From NCBI GenBank assembly GCA_015660815.1, contig JACSDF010000005.1, forward strand, positions 22,512-86,511: a stretch of 64,000 nucleotides of DNA, written 5' to 3'. The stretch comes from Actinomycetota bacterium. Lineage in GTDB: Bacteria > Actinomycetota > Actinomycetes > Nanopelagicales > Nanopelagicaceae. Below the pieces are notes generated by a model. That model had not been told where the DNA came from. It did not search any database and was given only the letters and a program-made list of their open reading frames with translations. A program made the translations under genes and the position numbers. This document shows, piece after piece, positions 52,856 through 60,610 of this stretch (position 1 is its first letter; every line of letters begins with the position of its first letter).

Positions 52856-53911
52856 TTAAGGCTTTGTTGGAACCTTAACCTTGCCTGACTTGATTGCTGC
52901 TGCAGCCTTGTCAATTGCCGCCTTGTACTTATTGATGTATCCACCTGAGTACGAGACGCCAACGCCATTAAGTGCGAGATTATATTGACGGCCATAGATA
53001 CCCATTTTGGCATCTAGAACATCGTTAACTGATGAACCTGCAACAGAAGTTGCAATTACATCGTAGACAGCACGATCAACGCGCTTGATCATTGATGTAA
53101 GCATGTTCTTCTTTTGTGCAGCAGAAGCTGAAAGGTACTGATCAGAGTCAACTCCGATAGTCCAAACTTTCTTACCTGCTTTACCTGATTCTTCTGCCGC
53201 AGCAAAGTTACCTGCACCAGAACCGCCAGCAGCAGAGTAGATAACATCTGTGCCCTTATCAATCATTCCCTTAGCAATAACCTTTGCCTTAGCTGGGTCA
53301 TTAAAACCAGAGAAATCAGGGAACTCAGTTACATACTTAACATCGACCATTGCACTCTTCTTAGTTGCCTTAACTCCTGCAACGAATCCTGCTTCGAACT
53401 TCTGAAGTAGTGGAATACGAACTCCACCGATGTAACCGATCTTTCCTGACTTTGATGCAAGTGCTGCAGCAACGCCAGCAAGATATGAACCCTGCTCTTC
53501 AGCGAATACAAGACTTGCAACGTTGAGAAGATCTACAGATGCATCGTCAATGATTCCGAACTGTATATCTGGATAGTCGGATGCAACGGCTTTAATTGGC
53601 CCTGCATAAAGAAATCCAACTGCAATGATTGGGTTGTATCCAGCAGCTGCTAGCAAGCGGAGCTTGTCTTCGCGCTCTGAATCTGAACCAGTAGTGACTG
53701 TTACTTCTTTCGCAGTAACGCCAAACTTCTTCTTTGCGGCATCAAGTCCAGCTGCTGCTGAATCGTTGAATGACTTATCGCCACGTCCGCCGATATCGTA
53801 AGCAAGGCCTACTTTTACCTTTGATGCTGCTGTTGCCGATGGTGCAACAAATGCAGTAACTGCAAGAGTTGTTGCAGCTACGACTGCTACAAGACGAAAT
53901 ATCTTCTTCAA
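52856..53911 (-). CDS. bmpA: BmpA/PnrA-type nucleoside-binding protein
   Basis: Extracellular substrate-binding protein of the nucleoside importer. 351 residues: a signal peptide (1-28, ending PSATA) and two Rossmann-like lobes. The motif GGRGDKSFNDSAAAGL and later VDSDQYL contact the nucleoside in relatives. The mature start has no lipobox cysteine, and no cysteine is present anywhere, so it is not a lipoprotein as BMP proteins usually are. The start is TTG 53911 with a strong TTGGAGG site. A leader hairpin precedes it and a terminator follows it. Confidence 0.93.
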   Translation of the reverse strand: MKKIFRLVAVVAATTLAVTAFVAPSATAASKVKVGLAYDIGGRGDKSFNDSAAAGLDAAKKKFGVTAKEVTVTTGSDSEREDKLRLLAAAGYNPIIAVGFLYAGPIKAVASDYPDIQFGIIDDASVDLLNVASLVFAEEQGSYLAGVAAALASKSGKIGYIGGVRIPLLQKFEAGFVAGVKATKKSAMVDVKYVTEFPDFSGFNDPAKAKVIAKGMIDKGTDVIYSAAGGSGAGNFAAAEESGKAGKKVWTIGVDSDQYLSASAAQKKNMLTSMIKRVDRAVYDVIATSVAGSSVNDVLDAKMGIYGRQYNLALNGVGVSYSGGYINKYKAAIDKAAAAIKSGKVKVPTKP

Positions 53912-53927
53912 TTTTCCTCCAAGGGGT

Positions 53928-53959
53928 CTTCTATGCGGCCTCGAAAGGTGTCATAGAAG
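53928..53959 (-). promoter_or_regulatory. Leader hairpin in the bmpA 5' untranslated region
   Basis: On the transcript CTTCTATG (rc of 53952-53959) pairs with CATAGAAG (rc of 53928-53935). Inside, a 3x3 internal loop leads to CCT-TTCG-AGG, a UUCG tetraloop stem. The 3' arm ends only about 7 nt before the ribosome binding site. It could stabilise the mRNA or control translation. Confidence 0.5.
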
Positions 53960-53979
53960 GTTGATGTGTAATGGTGAGC

Positions 53980-54010
53980 CTAGTAGTTGCGCATGAATAA
54001 ACTCAAGGCG
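53980..54010 (-). promoter_or_regulatory. Probable bmpA promoter
   Basis: On the minus strand TTGAGT, 18 bp, then TAGGCT, reading toward bmpA about 65 nt upstream of its start. The -35 differs from consensus at two bases. Position is approximate. Confidence 0.45.
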
Positions 54011-54073
54011 CATCACCTGGAATTTGCATCACATAGATAACGATTTGGAACCCTCAACCTAGCCTTGACAGTA

Positions 54074-55072
54074 TTAAGCGACGGTACCGAGGTTTTTATA
54101 GGCCTTTTCGAGGGTTTCTGTCGCTACGGTGCGTGCCTTAGCCGCCCCCACATGCAAGAGATCAACCAAATGATTTTCATCCTCTAGAAGTTCTAGGGCT
54201 TTTGCGCGAATTGGGCGAAGATATTCAACAACAACATCGGCAACAGCTATTTTAAAATCACCATAACCCTTTCCCTCAAACTCACTTTCAAGGGCAGTGA
54301 TAGTTTGGCCAGAAAGAGCGCTATGAATCGCGAGGAGATTGCTGATTCCTGGTTTTTCCTTCTCATCAAATTTTACTTCGCGTCCAGCATCTGTGGCTGC
54401 GCTCTTAATTTTCTTCATATTTGATTCAGGTGTATCCATAATTTCAAGAACTCCAGCTGATGAGCCTGATGATTTACTCATCTTTGAAAATGGATCCTGT
54501 AGATCTTGAATCTTTGCAGCGCTCTTCAAAATAAAGTTCTCTGGAATTGTAAATGTCTGACCAAAGCGAGTATTAAAACGTCCTGCTAAGTCGCGTGTTA
54601 ACTCAATGTGTTGACGCTGATCTTCTCCAACGGGTACCAGATTTGCTTGGTAGAGCAAAATGTCGGCAGCTTGCAACATTGGATACGTAAATAAACCTAC
54701 GCGGGCTGATTCTGCTCCGCCTTTTGCTGACTTATCTTTGAACTGCGTCATGCGACTTGCTTCACCAAAACCTGCCAAGCACTCCATCAACCAACCTAGT
54801 TGATTATGGTGTGGAACTTGTGACTGCACAAAGAGCGTTGAAGTTTCAGGAGATATTCCAAGTGCAATTAACTGCGCTGCAGATGACAAGGTACGTTTTC
54901 TCAGAAGCGTTGGCTCAATTTCACCCGATAAGGCATGTAAATCTACAATGCAGTAAAACCCATCGTGTCCATCTTGAAGCTCAACCCACTGCTTAAGTGC
55001 ACCTAAGTAGTTGCCTAGATGAAAGGAATCACTTGTGGGTTGGATCCCTGAGAAAACTCGCTTCATGATCAT
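54074..55072 (-). CDS. trpS: Tryptophanyl-tRNA synthetase
   Basis: Charges tRNA-Trp. A 332-residue class I synthetase with HLGN at 18-21 (the HIGH equivalent) and KMSKS in the C-terminal half. The CIVDLHALS and GEDQRQHIELTRDLA motifs confirm TrpS. ATG 55072 and ATG 55066 are both possible starts. A 162-bp gap downstream holds the bmpA promoter and leader. Confidence 0.96.
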   Translation of the reverse strand: MIMKRVFSGIQPTSDSFHLGNYLGALKQWVELQDGHDGFYCIVDLHALSGEIEPTLLRKRTLSSAAQLIALGISPETSTLFVQSQVPHHNQLGWLMECLAGFGEASRMTQFKDKSAKGGAESARVGLFTYPMLQAADILLYQANLVPVGEDQRQHIELTRDLAGRFNTRFGQTFTIPENFILKSAAKIQDLQDPFSKMSKSSGSSAGVLEIMDTPESNMKKIKSAATDAGREVKFDEKEKPGISNLLAIHSALSGQTITALESEFEGKGYGDFKIAVADVVVEYLRPIRAKALELLEDENHLVDLLHVGAAKARTVATETLEKAYKNLGTVA

Positions 55073-55091
55073 GGAGTGATTCTTTCACACA

Positions 55092-56387
55092 TCACGTAGT
55101 GCGGGATATTAATAGTTGGCCAGCGCGCTTGCCCTCCATGGAAAGCACTGTAATTCGCAGGCCATTGAGGTTCACGACATCATGCTCTTTTGGAATTCTC
55201 CCTAAATAATGCATCACAAATCCACTGGCAGTTTCATATGGGCCATCTGGGATTTCAAGTTGGACCTGCTCGATTAAATCCTCAATCGAAATCAAGCCAT
55301 CAACCTCAAAATCACCTGTCCGTGGTTCCACAAAGAGATCCGCATCTACTTCATCATATTCATCTCGAATGTCACCGATTAAACACTCAACTAAATCTTC
55401 CAATGTAACTATGCCATCAGTGCCACCGTACTCATCCAAGACGATTGCAAGGTGCTGGCCTTGCAGACGCATCTCAGTCAATGCAGGTAGGACTCCTTTG
55501 GTGCCCGGCATATACATAATCGAGCGAACGAGTTCAACAATTTTGGTGGATTTACTTGCGAGTGATGTATCCAATAAATCGCGTACGTGAATGAAGCCAA
55601 CGACCTCGTCCGATGAGCCACGAACAACCGGATACCGTGAGTGAGCTTTATCGACGGCCAATTCAATAGCTTTGCCAACAGAGAGAGATGCATCCATAAA
55701 ATCAACTTCCGTGCGCGGAACCATGACCTCATGAATCTGTCGCTCAGATGCGTTAAAAACCTCTTCAACAATGTCACGCTCTTCAGCGGTTAATGCAGCA
55801 TGCCCTGCTACTAAATCAAGGAGTTCTTCTTCGCTCATCGCACTTCGTTGCTCTTTAGGATCGATTCCAAATATGCGTACGACAAAGTCGGTTGAGTGAG
55901 AGAGTAACCAGATTACTGGGCGGAAAATCTTTGCGATTACATCGATAAATCCAGCCGATGCCAACGAAACCTCTTCAGAGCGAAAGAGTGCAAGGCGCTT
56001 AGGCACGAGCTCCCCAAAGACAAGTGAAAAATATGCGATTACTAACGTCACGCCAATAATAGAGAGAGTGGTGCTCAGGCCATTGGAAAGACCTCGGTCT
56101 TCTAGCCAAGGGATTACGTATGAGCCGAGTCTTTCAGCACCGAAGGCGGCCGATAGGAATCCACTGACGGTCACGCCGACTTGGGCGGCAGCTAAGAAGC
56201 GGTTGGGGTTTTCTGTTAATTTCGCAACGCGAGCGCCACGTTTTCCACGCACGGCAATTTGGCGAATCTGGCTATCTCGGAGCGAGATGAGGGCGATCTC
56301 GGCAGCCACAAAGAGAGAGGCCGTCAGAATCAGAGCCGCGACAATTGCAATATCGCCTAGCAAAGCGCCCAACGAGTGAGATTCCAT
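55092..56387 (-). CDS. CNNM/CorC-family transmembrane protein (DUF21-CBS-CorC)
   Basis: A 431-residue protein with an N-terminal DUF21 domain of four helices (about 5-185), a CBS pair (about 205-325, with the motif EVMVPRTEVDFMD) and a C-terminal CorC/HlyC domain (about 340-428). Relatives export magnesium or sodium, and older names call them hemolysins. ATG 56387 is chosen because a -10 box TATACT lies about 10 nt upstream and the hydrophobic start MESHSLGALLGDIAIVA is standard; the long upstream extension has no family match. Confidence 0.9.
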   Translation of the reverse strand: MESHSLGALLGDIAIVAALILTASLFVAAEIALISLRDSQIRQIAVRGKRGARVAKLTENPNRFLAAAQVGVTVSGFLSAAFGAERLGSYVIPWLEDRGLSNGLSTTLSIIGVTLVIAYFSLVFGELVPKRLALFRSEEVSLASAGFIDVIAKIFRPVIWLLSHSTDFVVRIFGIDPKEQRSAMSEEELLDLVAGHAALTAEERDIVEEVFNASERQIHEVMVPRTEVDFMDASLSVGKAIELAVDKAHSRYPVVRGSSDEVVGFIHVRDLLDTSLASKSTKIVELVRSIMYMPGTKGVLPALTEMRLQGQHLAIVLDEYGGTDGIVTLEDLVECLIGDIRDEYDEVDADLFVEPRTGDFEVDGLISIEDLIEQVQLEIPDGPYETASGFVMHYLGRIPKEHDVVNLNGLRITVLSMEGKRAGQLLISRTT

Positions 56388-56493
56388 TATGTGGGAAAGT
56401 ATAGGCCACGCCCTATGACCTTTCATTTGACCCTCTTTGCGCGTACTCTTTCCAGCGTTGGCCAACCGGCCATCACCTTCATCCTCGGACCGT

Positions 56494-56511
56494 CGGGCAC
56501 GTACCTGCCCG
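56494..56511 (+). promoter_or_regulatory. Leader hairpin before the sugar-ABC ATPase
   Basis: CGGGCA-CGTACC-TGCCCG is a perfect 6-bp stem with a 6-nt loop, ending at the first base of the purine-rich ribosome binding region GGAGAAGGAG. It could mask initiation. A second weaker repeat, TGGCC-AACC-GGCCA, lies upstream. Confidence 0.35.
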
Positions 56512-56529
56512 GAGAAGGAGAGAAATCTC

Positions 56530-57609
56530 ATGGCATCAGTCGTTTTCGAAGCGGCATCACGTATCTATCCAGGCACCACTTCACCTGCAGTTGATAAATT
56601 GAATCTCACTGTCAATGACGGTGAGTTTTTGGTTTTAGTTGGCCCATCAGGCTGCGGAAAATCAACGTCACTTCGCATGTTGGCAGGGTTAGAAGAAGTC
56701 GACGCTGGAAGAATTTTAATCGGCGATCGTGACGTAACAAATGTTGCACCAAAGGATCGCGATATCGCGATGGTCTTTCAGTCATATGCACTGTACCCAC
56801 ATATGACCGTTGCAGAGAATATGGGCTTCGCATTAAAGATTGCAGGCACACCAAAAGAAGAGCGCGAACGTCGTGTGCTAGAAGCGGCAAAGCTGCTCGA
56901 TCTTGAGCCATACCTAGAGCGCAAGCCAAAAGCATTATCAGGTGGACAGCGTCAACGTGTTGCAATGGGTCGTGCAATAGTTCGCGAACCACAGGTCTTC
57001 CTTATGGATGAGCCTCTATCAAACCTTGATGCGAAATTGCGCGTAGCAACTCGTACGCAGATCGCCGCATTACAGCGTCGCCTTGGAATCACAACTGTTT
57101 ATGTAACCCACGATCAAGTTGAAGCTATGACAATGGGCGATCGCGTTGCAGTTCTTAAAGATGGTTTGCTTCAGCAAGTAGATACACCACGCAATCTTTA
57201 CGATAATCCAACAAATGCTTTCGTTGCTGGATTTATTGGCTCACCTGCCATGAACCTACTTAACGCTCCAATCGTTAATGGAAAGGCGATGCTTGGAAAT
57301 CTCGGGATTGCAGTTCCAGCATCTGCAGGTAGCGAAGTAACCGTTGGAGTTCGCCCAGAGGGCTTTACTCCCGCCAGCGATGGCTTCCATGTACTCGTTG
57401 AGGTTGTTGAAGAGCTTGGCTCAGATGCCTTTGTGTATGGAAAGCCAGCCGATTCAAATGTGAAGTTTGCCAATGCAGGCGATGAAGGCGCGCAGATTAT
57501 TGTGCGTTGGGATCCAAAGAATCCTCCAAAGGCGGGCGAAACAATCGCCGTTACCGCTAATCCATCTGTAGTGCACTTGTTTAGTTCAGTTACTGGAGAG
57601 CGTATTTAA
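56530..57609 (+). CDS. Carbohydrate ABC transporter ATPase (MsmK/UgpC/MsiK type)
   Basis: A 359-residue ATPase. Walker A GPSGCGKST is at 38-46, followed by the Q-loop VFQSYALYPHMTV, signature LSGGQRQRVAMGRA, Walker B VFLMDEPLSNLD, and the H-loop YVTHDQ. The C-terminal 110 residues are the OB-fold regulatory domain (GVRPEGF). No permease or binding protein genes adjoin it, so it probably serves several sugar importers in trans, as MsiK does in Streptomyces. Start ATG 56530 with AAGGAG. A terminator follows. Confidence 0.93.
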   Translation: MASVVFEAASRIYPGTTSPAVDKLNLTVNDGEFLVLVGPSGCGKSTSLRMLAGLEEVDAGRILIGDRDVTNVAPKDRDIAMVFQSYALYPHMTVAENMGFALKIAGTPKEERERRVLEAAKLLDLEPYLERKPKALSGGQRQRVAMGRAIVREPQVFLMDEPLSNLDAKLRVATRTQIAALQRRLGITTVYVTHDQVEAMTMGDRVAVLKDGLLQQVDTPRNLYDNPTNAFVAGFIGSPAMNLLNAPIVNGKAMLGNLGIAVPASAGSEVTVGVRPEGFTPASDGFHVLVEVVEELGSDAFVYGKPADSNVKFANAGDEGAQIIVRWDPKNPPKAGETIAVTANPSVVHLFSSVTGERI

Positions 57610-57620
57610 TCTCTACATTA

Positions 57621-57655
57621 AAAACCCGCGGACCATATCGGTTCGCGGGTTTTTT
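57621..57655. terminator. Bidirectional intrinsic terminator
   Basis: ACCCGCGGACC (57624-57634) pairs with GGTTCGCGGGT (57640-57650) with one G-T pair and a 5-nt loop. The stem is flanked by A5 on the left and T6 on the right. It ends the ATPase transcript on the plus strand and the nar transcript on the minus strand. Confidence 0.88.
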
Positions 57656-57663
57656 AATCTCGA

Positions 57664-58404
57664 TTAATACTTAATGCGCTCCCATCCTGGACGAGCTTTA
57701 CGGTTTCCGGCAACGCCACGACCATCGCGAGTGCGATAAACAATTGATGGACGGAACAAATATCCAACTGGTGCACTCAATGAGTGCACTAACCGAGTAA
57801 AGGGCCAGATAATAAAGAGCAACATTCCAATGACGGCATGAACTCTAAATGCAATGGGACTAGCCATAATGAGCTCCCCATTTGGACTAAGTGTGAGAAT
57901 GGATCGAACCCATGGAGCGACAGTTTCACGATAGTTATGTTCTTCACCTATAACTCCGGCACTCGATAATGTCGCAGCACTTCCAGCCAACAACGTTGCA
58001 ACAAGAAATACGTACATTGTCTTATCGTTTTTAGTCGTTTGTGCAAAGACCATCGCAGTTGTCCGACGTCGATAAATCAAAAGAGAGATTCCAACAAGTG
58101 TCGCGATCCCGGCAGCACCGCCCATAGTGACTGCACCAAAGTGGTAAGCCTCATGGCTTAAACCAAGGGAGTCGGTGAGGGACTGAGGAACAAGCAGACC
58201 AACGACATGACCACCGATTACTGCGAAAAGACCTAAGTGAAATAACGGTCCTGCAATACTCAACAACTTACCCTCATATATTTGGGATGAACGCGTTGTC
58301 CAATTGAATTTGTCATATTTAAACCGCCAGACTAAACCGATTACAAAAGATGAAATTGCGATATATGGCAGCACGGACCACAAGAGAATATTTGTAGAAC
58401 TCAT
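57664..58404 (-). CDS. narI: Respiratory nitrate reductase gamma subunit NarI
   Basis: Diheme cytochrome b membrane anchor that oxidises quinol and passes electrons to NarH. 246 residues with five helices. The heme ligands are His56 and His66 (the same numbers as in E. coli NarI) and His189 and His207, 18 apart as in E. coli. A basic C-terminal tail extends about 15 residues. It overlaps narJ by ATGA and is the last gene of the operon, followed by the shared terminator at 57621. Confidence 0.96.
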   Translation of the reverse strand: MSSTNILLWSVLPYIAISSFVIGLVWRFKYDKFNWTTRSSQIYEGKLLSIAGPLFHLGLFAVIGGHVVGLLVPQSLTDSLGLSHEAYHFGAVTMGGAAGIATLVGISLLIYRRRTTAMVFAQTTKNDKTMYVFLVATLLAGSAATLSSAGVIGEEHNYRETVAPWVRSILTLSPNGELIMASPIAFRVHAVIGMLLFIIWPFTRLVHSLSAPVGYLFRPSIVYRTRDGRGVAGNRKARPGWERIKY

Positions 58405-59048
58405 CGGGAAACTCCTTCTAAAGAGAAATCTTTACGGGGCGAAAACGGCTCTAATGCAACGGCGACTGCGCCGCTTAGACCAACAAACTCCTTTGGTGGT
58501 CCAGTAATTGCCAACGCTTTAGCTCGGGCCTCAATCTCCGGAGTCATTTCCGGCAATGATTCAACGACGGCATCTAATACACCGGCATAGATGGAAGCGT
58601 TTTTATGCAAGGCATCCCTAACAAGGAGAATCGGTGCTTGGTGTTCACCAAGAAGTAAATCTCCCTCTTGAGGGTTTTCCAATGCTGCAAACTCAAGCAC
58701 GACCGCTAAGTGATCCGGCAACTCTTCGGGGCTAAGTACAAGACCACAGCGTTTGTAGATTTCTATGAAGTAGACCAGAGCCATTCCACGGTTTCGAGTA
58801 TCTCCATGCGTCCACGACGTTAGAAAAAGTGAACACTTTCTGCGCATGTCAAAGATTTCGACGTAATGCTCTTGCAGTTTATTAAGTGGCATTTCAGAGG
58901 CGGTTTTTAGAAAGGTAAGTAAAGGGTTGCGAAGTTTTGGTTCTAATCTATTAGCTAGTTTTACCAGTTCGTCGTATCGATCGATGAAGGCCTGCTCTGG
59001 ATAAACAAGGCACTGTGCAGCGATAGCGCGGGCGATCTCCTTGCTCAC
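58401..59048 (-). CDS. narJ: Nitrate reductase assembly chaperone NarJ
   Basis: Needed to insert the molybdenum cofactor into NarG and to assemble the complex. 215 residues, all-helical, with the conserved region DMRRKCSLFLTSWTHGDTRNRG and PDHLAVVLEF typical of NarJ/TorD-family chaperones. It overlaps both narH and narI by ATGA. Confidence 0.94.
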   Translation of the reverse strand: MSKEIARAIAAQCLVYPEQAFIDRYDELVKLANRLEPKLRNPLLTFLKTASEMPLNKLQEHYVEIFDMRRKCSLFLTSWTHGDTRNRGMALVYFIEIYKRCGLVLSPEELPDHLAVVLEFAALENPQEGDLLLGEHQAPILLVRDALHKNASIYAGVLDAVVESLPEMTPEIEARAKALAITGPPKEFVGLSGAVAVALEPFSPRKDFSLEGVSR

Positions 59049-60610
59049 TTTGTCTGCCTATCTTTCATGATGTGAAAGTTTTCAATCGTGACAGGAACTG
59101 GATTACCTGATGCCTGACCAAAGGGCCCTGAGTTAGGTCCAAGGTCAACGCCATCGAGTGAGCAACCTGAACTCTGTCCCATATTTTCTAAATCCTTAGC
59201 TTGCTCGGCGTGGGCTGCAGGGATGACATAGCGTTCTTCATACTTTGCAATTGCAAGTAATCTATACATCTCATAAATAGACTCTTGGTCCATTCCAACG
59301 GCTTCAGGAATCTCAGGTCGCGGTTCGCGCCCCAAATTGATATCGCGCATATATGAACGCATCGCCGAGAGTTTACGAAGTGTGGATTCAACCAATTCGG
59401 TATCTCCTGCAGTAAATAGTTCGGCTAAATAGGCAAGAGGAATACGCAGTGCATTGATTGCACCAAATAGGTTGCCAGCATCTTCACCATCATGGCCCGT
59501 TTCAGTAAGCACGTCCACAATTGGAGAAAGTGGAGGTACATACCAAACCATTGGCATCGTGCGATATTCGGGGTGCAGAGGCAGCGCAATTTTGTACACC
59601 TTTGCTAATTTATAGACAGGTGAGTTTTGAGCCGCTACCAACCAATCCTCTGGAATTCCTTCGGCACGGGCTGCGGCAAGAACCTCTTGATCATGTGGAT
59701 CTAACATGAGATCGAGTTGTGCTTGATATAGATCTTTTTCATTTTCAGTTGCTGCAGCCTCAGCAACGCGATCAGCGTCGTAGAGAAAGAGACCTAAATA
59801 GCGAAGTCGACCGACGCAAGTTTCAGAGCAGACTGTTGGAAGGCCAATCTCTAAACGTGGATAACAGAGGGTACATTTTTCAGCTTTACCTGTTTTATGG
59901 TTGAAGTAAACCTTCTTATATGGACAGGCTGAAACACACATTCGCCAACCACGACATTGTTGTTGATCTACTAAAACGATTCCATCTTCGGCGCGCTTAT
60001 ACATTGCACCTGATGGACATGCGGCTACACAGGCGGGGTTTAGGCAGTGTTCACAGATGCGCGGCAGATAAAACATAAATGTCTGCTCGAAGGCTAACTT
60101 CACTTTAGTTGTAACATCTTCGGCGAGTTTTTTTAGGATTGGATCCTTTTCAATATTTTCAGGTCCTCCACCTAAATCATCATCCCAGTTAGCCGACCAT
60201 TCAATTTTCATTGGTTTGCCAGTGATGAGTGATTTTGGGCGAGCAACGGGTGTCTGTTGTCCAAGGGGTGCGGTAATTAAATTGTCATACTCGTATGTCC
60301 AAGGCTCGTAGTAATCCTTGATATTGAGCATACGAGGATTTGAAAAGATTGAAATTAGGCGACGAGCACGACTGCCCGCTTTCAAGCGAAGTCGTCCGCG
60401 CGAAGTGCGCACCCAACCACCTTTGGCCTTAGCTTGATCCTCATAACCACGTGGATAACCTTGACCAGGACGGGTTTCAACGTTGTTAAACCATGCGTAC
60501 TCAAGTCCGGTGCGATTAGTCCACGCTTGCTTGCACGTTACAGAACATGTGTGACACCCGATGCATTTATCGAGATTCATCACCATGCCCATTTGGGCCA
60601 TGACTTTCAT
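59045..60610 (-). CDS. narH: Respiratory nitrate reductase beta subunit NarH
   Basis: Electron-transfer subunit with four iron-sulfur clusters. The first cluster site CIGCHTCSVTC has cysteines 16, 19, 22 and 26. The second region CEHCLNPACVAACP, the [3Fe-4S] site CRGWRMCVSACP with the typical tryptophan, and the third region CTLCYPR with CSETCVG are all present, so the full set is intact. 521 residues is normal. The ATG overlaps the narG stop by one base. It works at the cytoplasmic side with NarG. Confidence 0.97.
   Translation of the reverse strand: MKVMAQMGMVMNLDKCIGCHTCSVTCKQAWTNRTGLEYAWFNNVETRPGQGYPRGYEDQAKAKGGWVRTSRGRLRLKAGSRARRLISIFSNPRMLNIKDYYEPWTYEYDNLITAPLGQQTPVARPKSLITGKPMKIEWSANWDDDLGGGPENIEKDPILKKLAEDVTTKVKLAFEQTFMFYLPRICEHCLNPACVAACPSGAMYKRAEDGIVLVDQQQCRGWRMCVSACPYKKVYFNHKTGKAEKCTLCYPRLEIGLPTVCSETCVGRLRYLGLFLYDADRVAEAAATENEKDLYQAQLDLMLDPHDQEVLAAARAEGIPEDWLVAAQNSPVYKLAKVYKIALPLHPEYRTMPMVWYVPPLSPIVDVLTETGHDGEDAGNLFGAINALRIPLAYLAELFTAGDTELVESTLRKLSAMRSYMRDINLGREPRPEIPEAVGMDQESIYEMYRLLAIAKYEERYVIPAAHAEQAKDLENMGQSSGCSLDGVDLGPNSGPFGQASGNPVPVTIENFHIMKDRQTK

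Noticed and set aside
53912..54073. Purine or 2'-deoxyguanosine riboswitch upstream of bmpA
   Set aside because: The leader has only one hairpin; the three-way junction and the two loops of that riboswitch class are not present.
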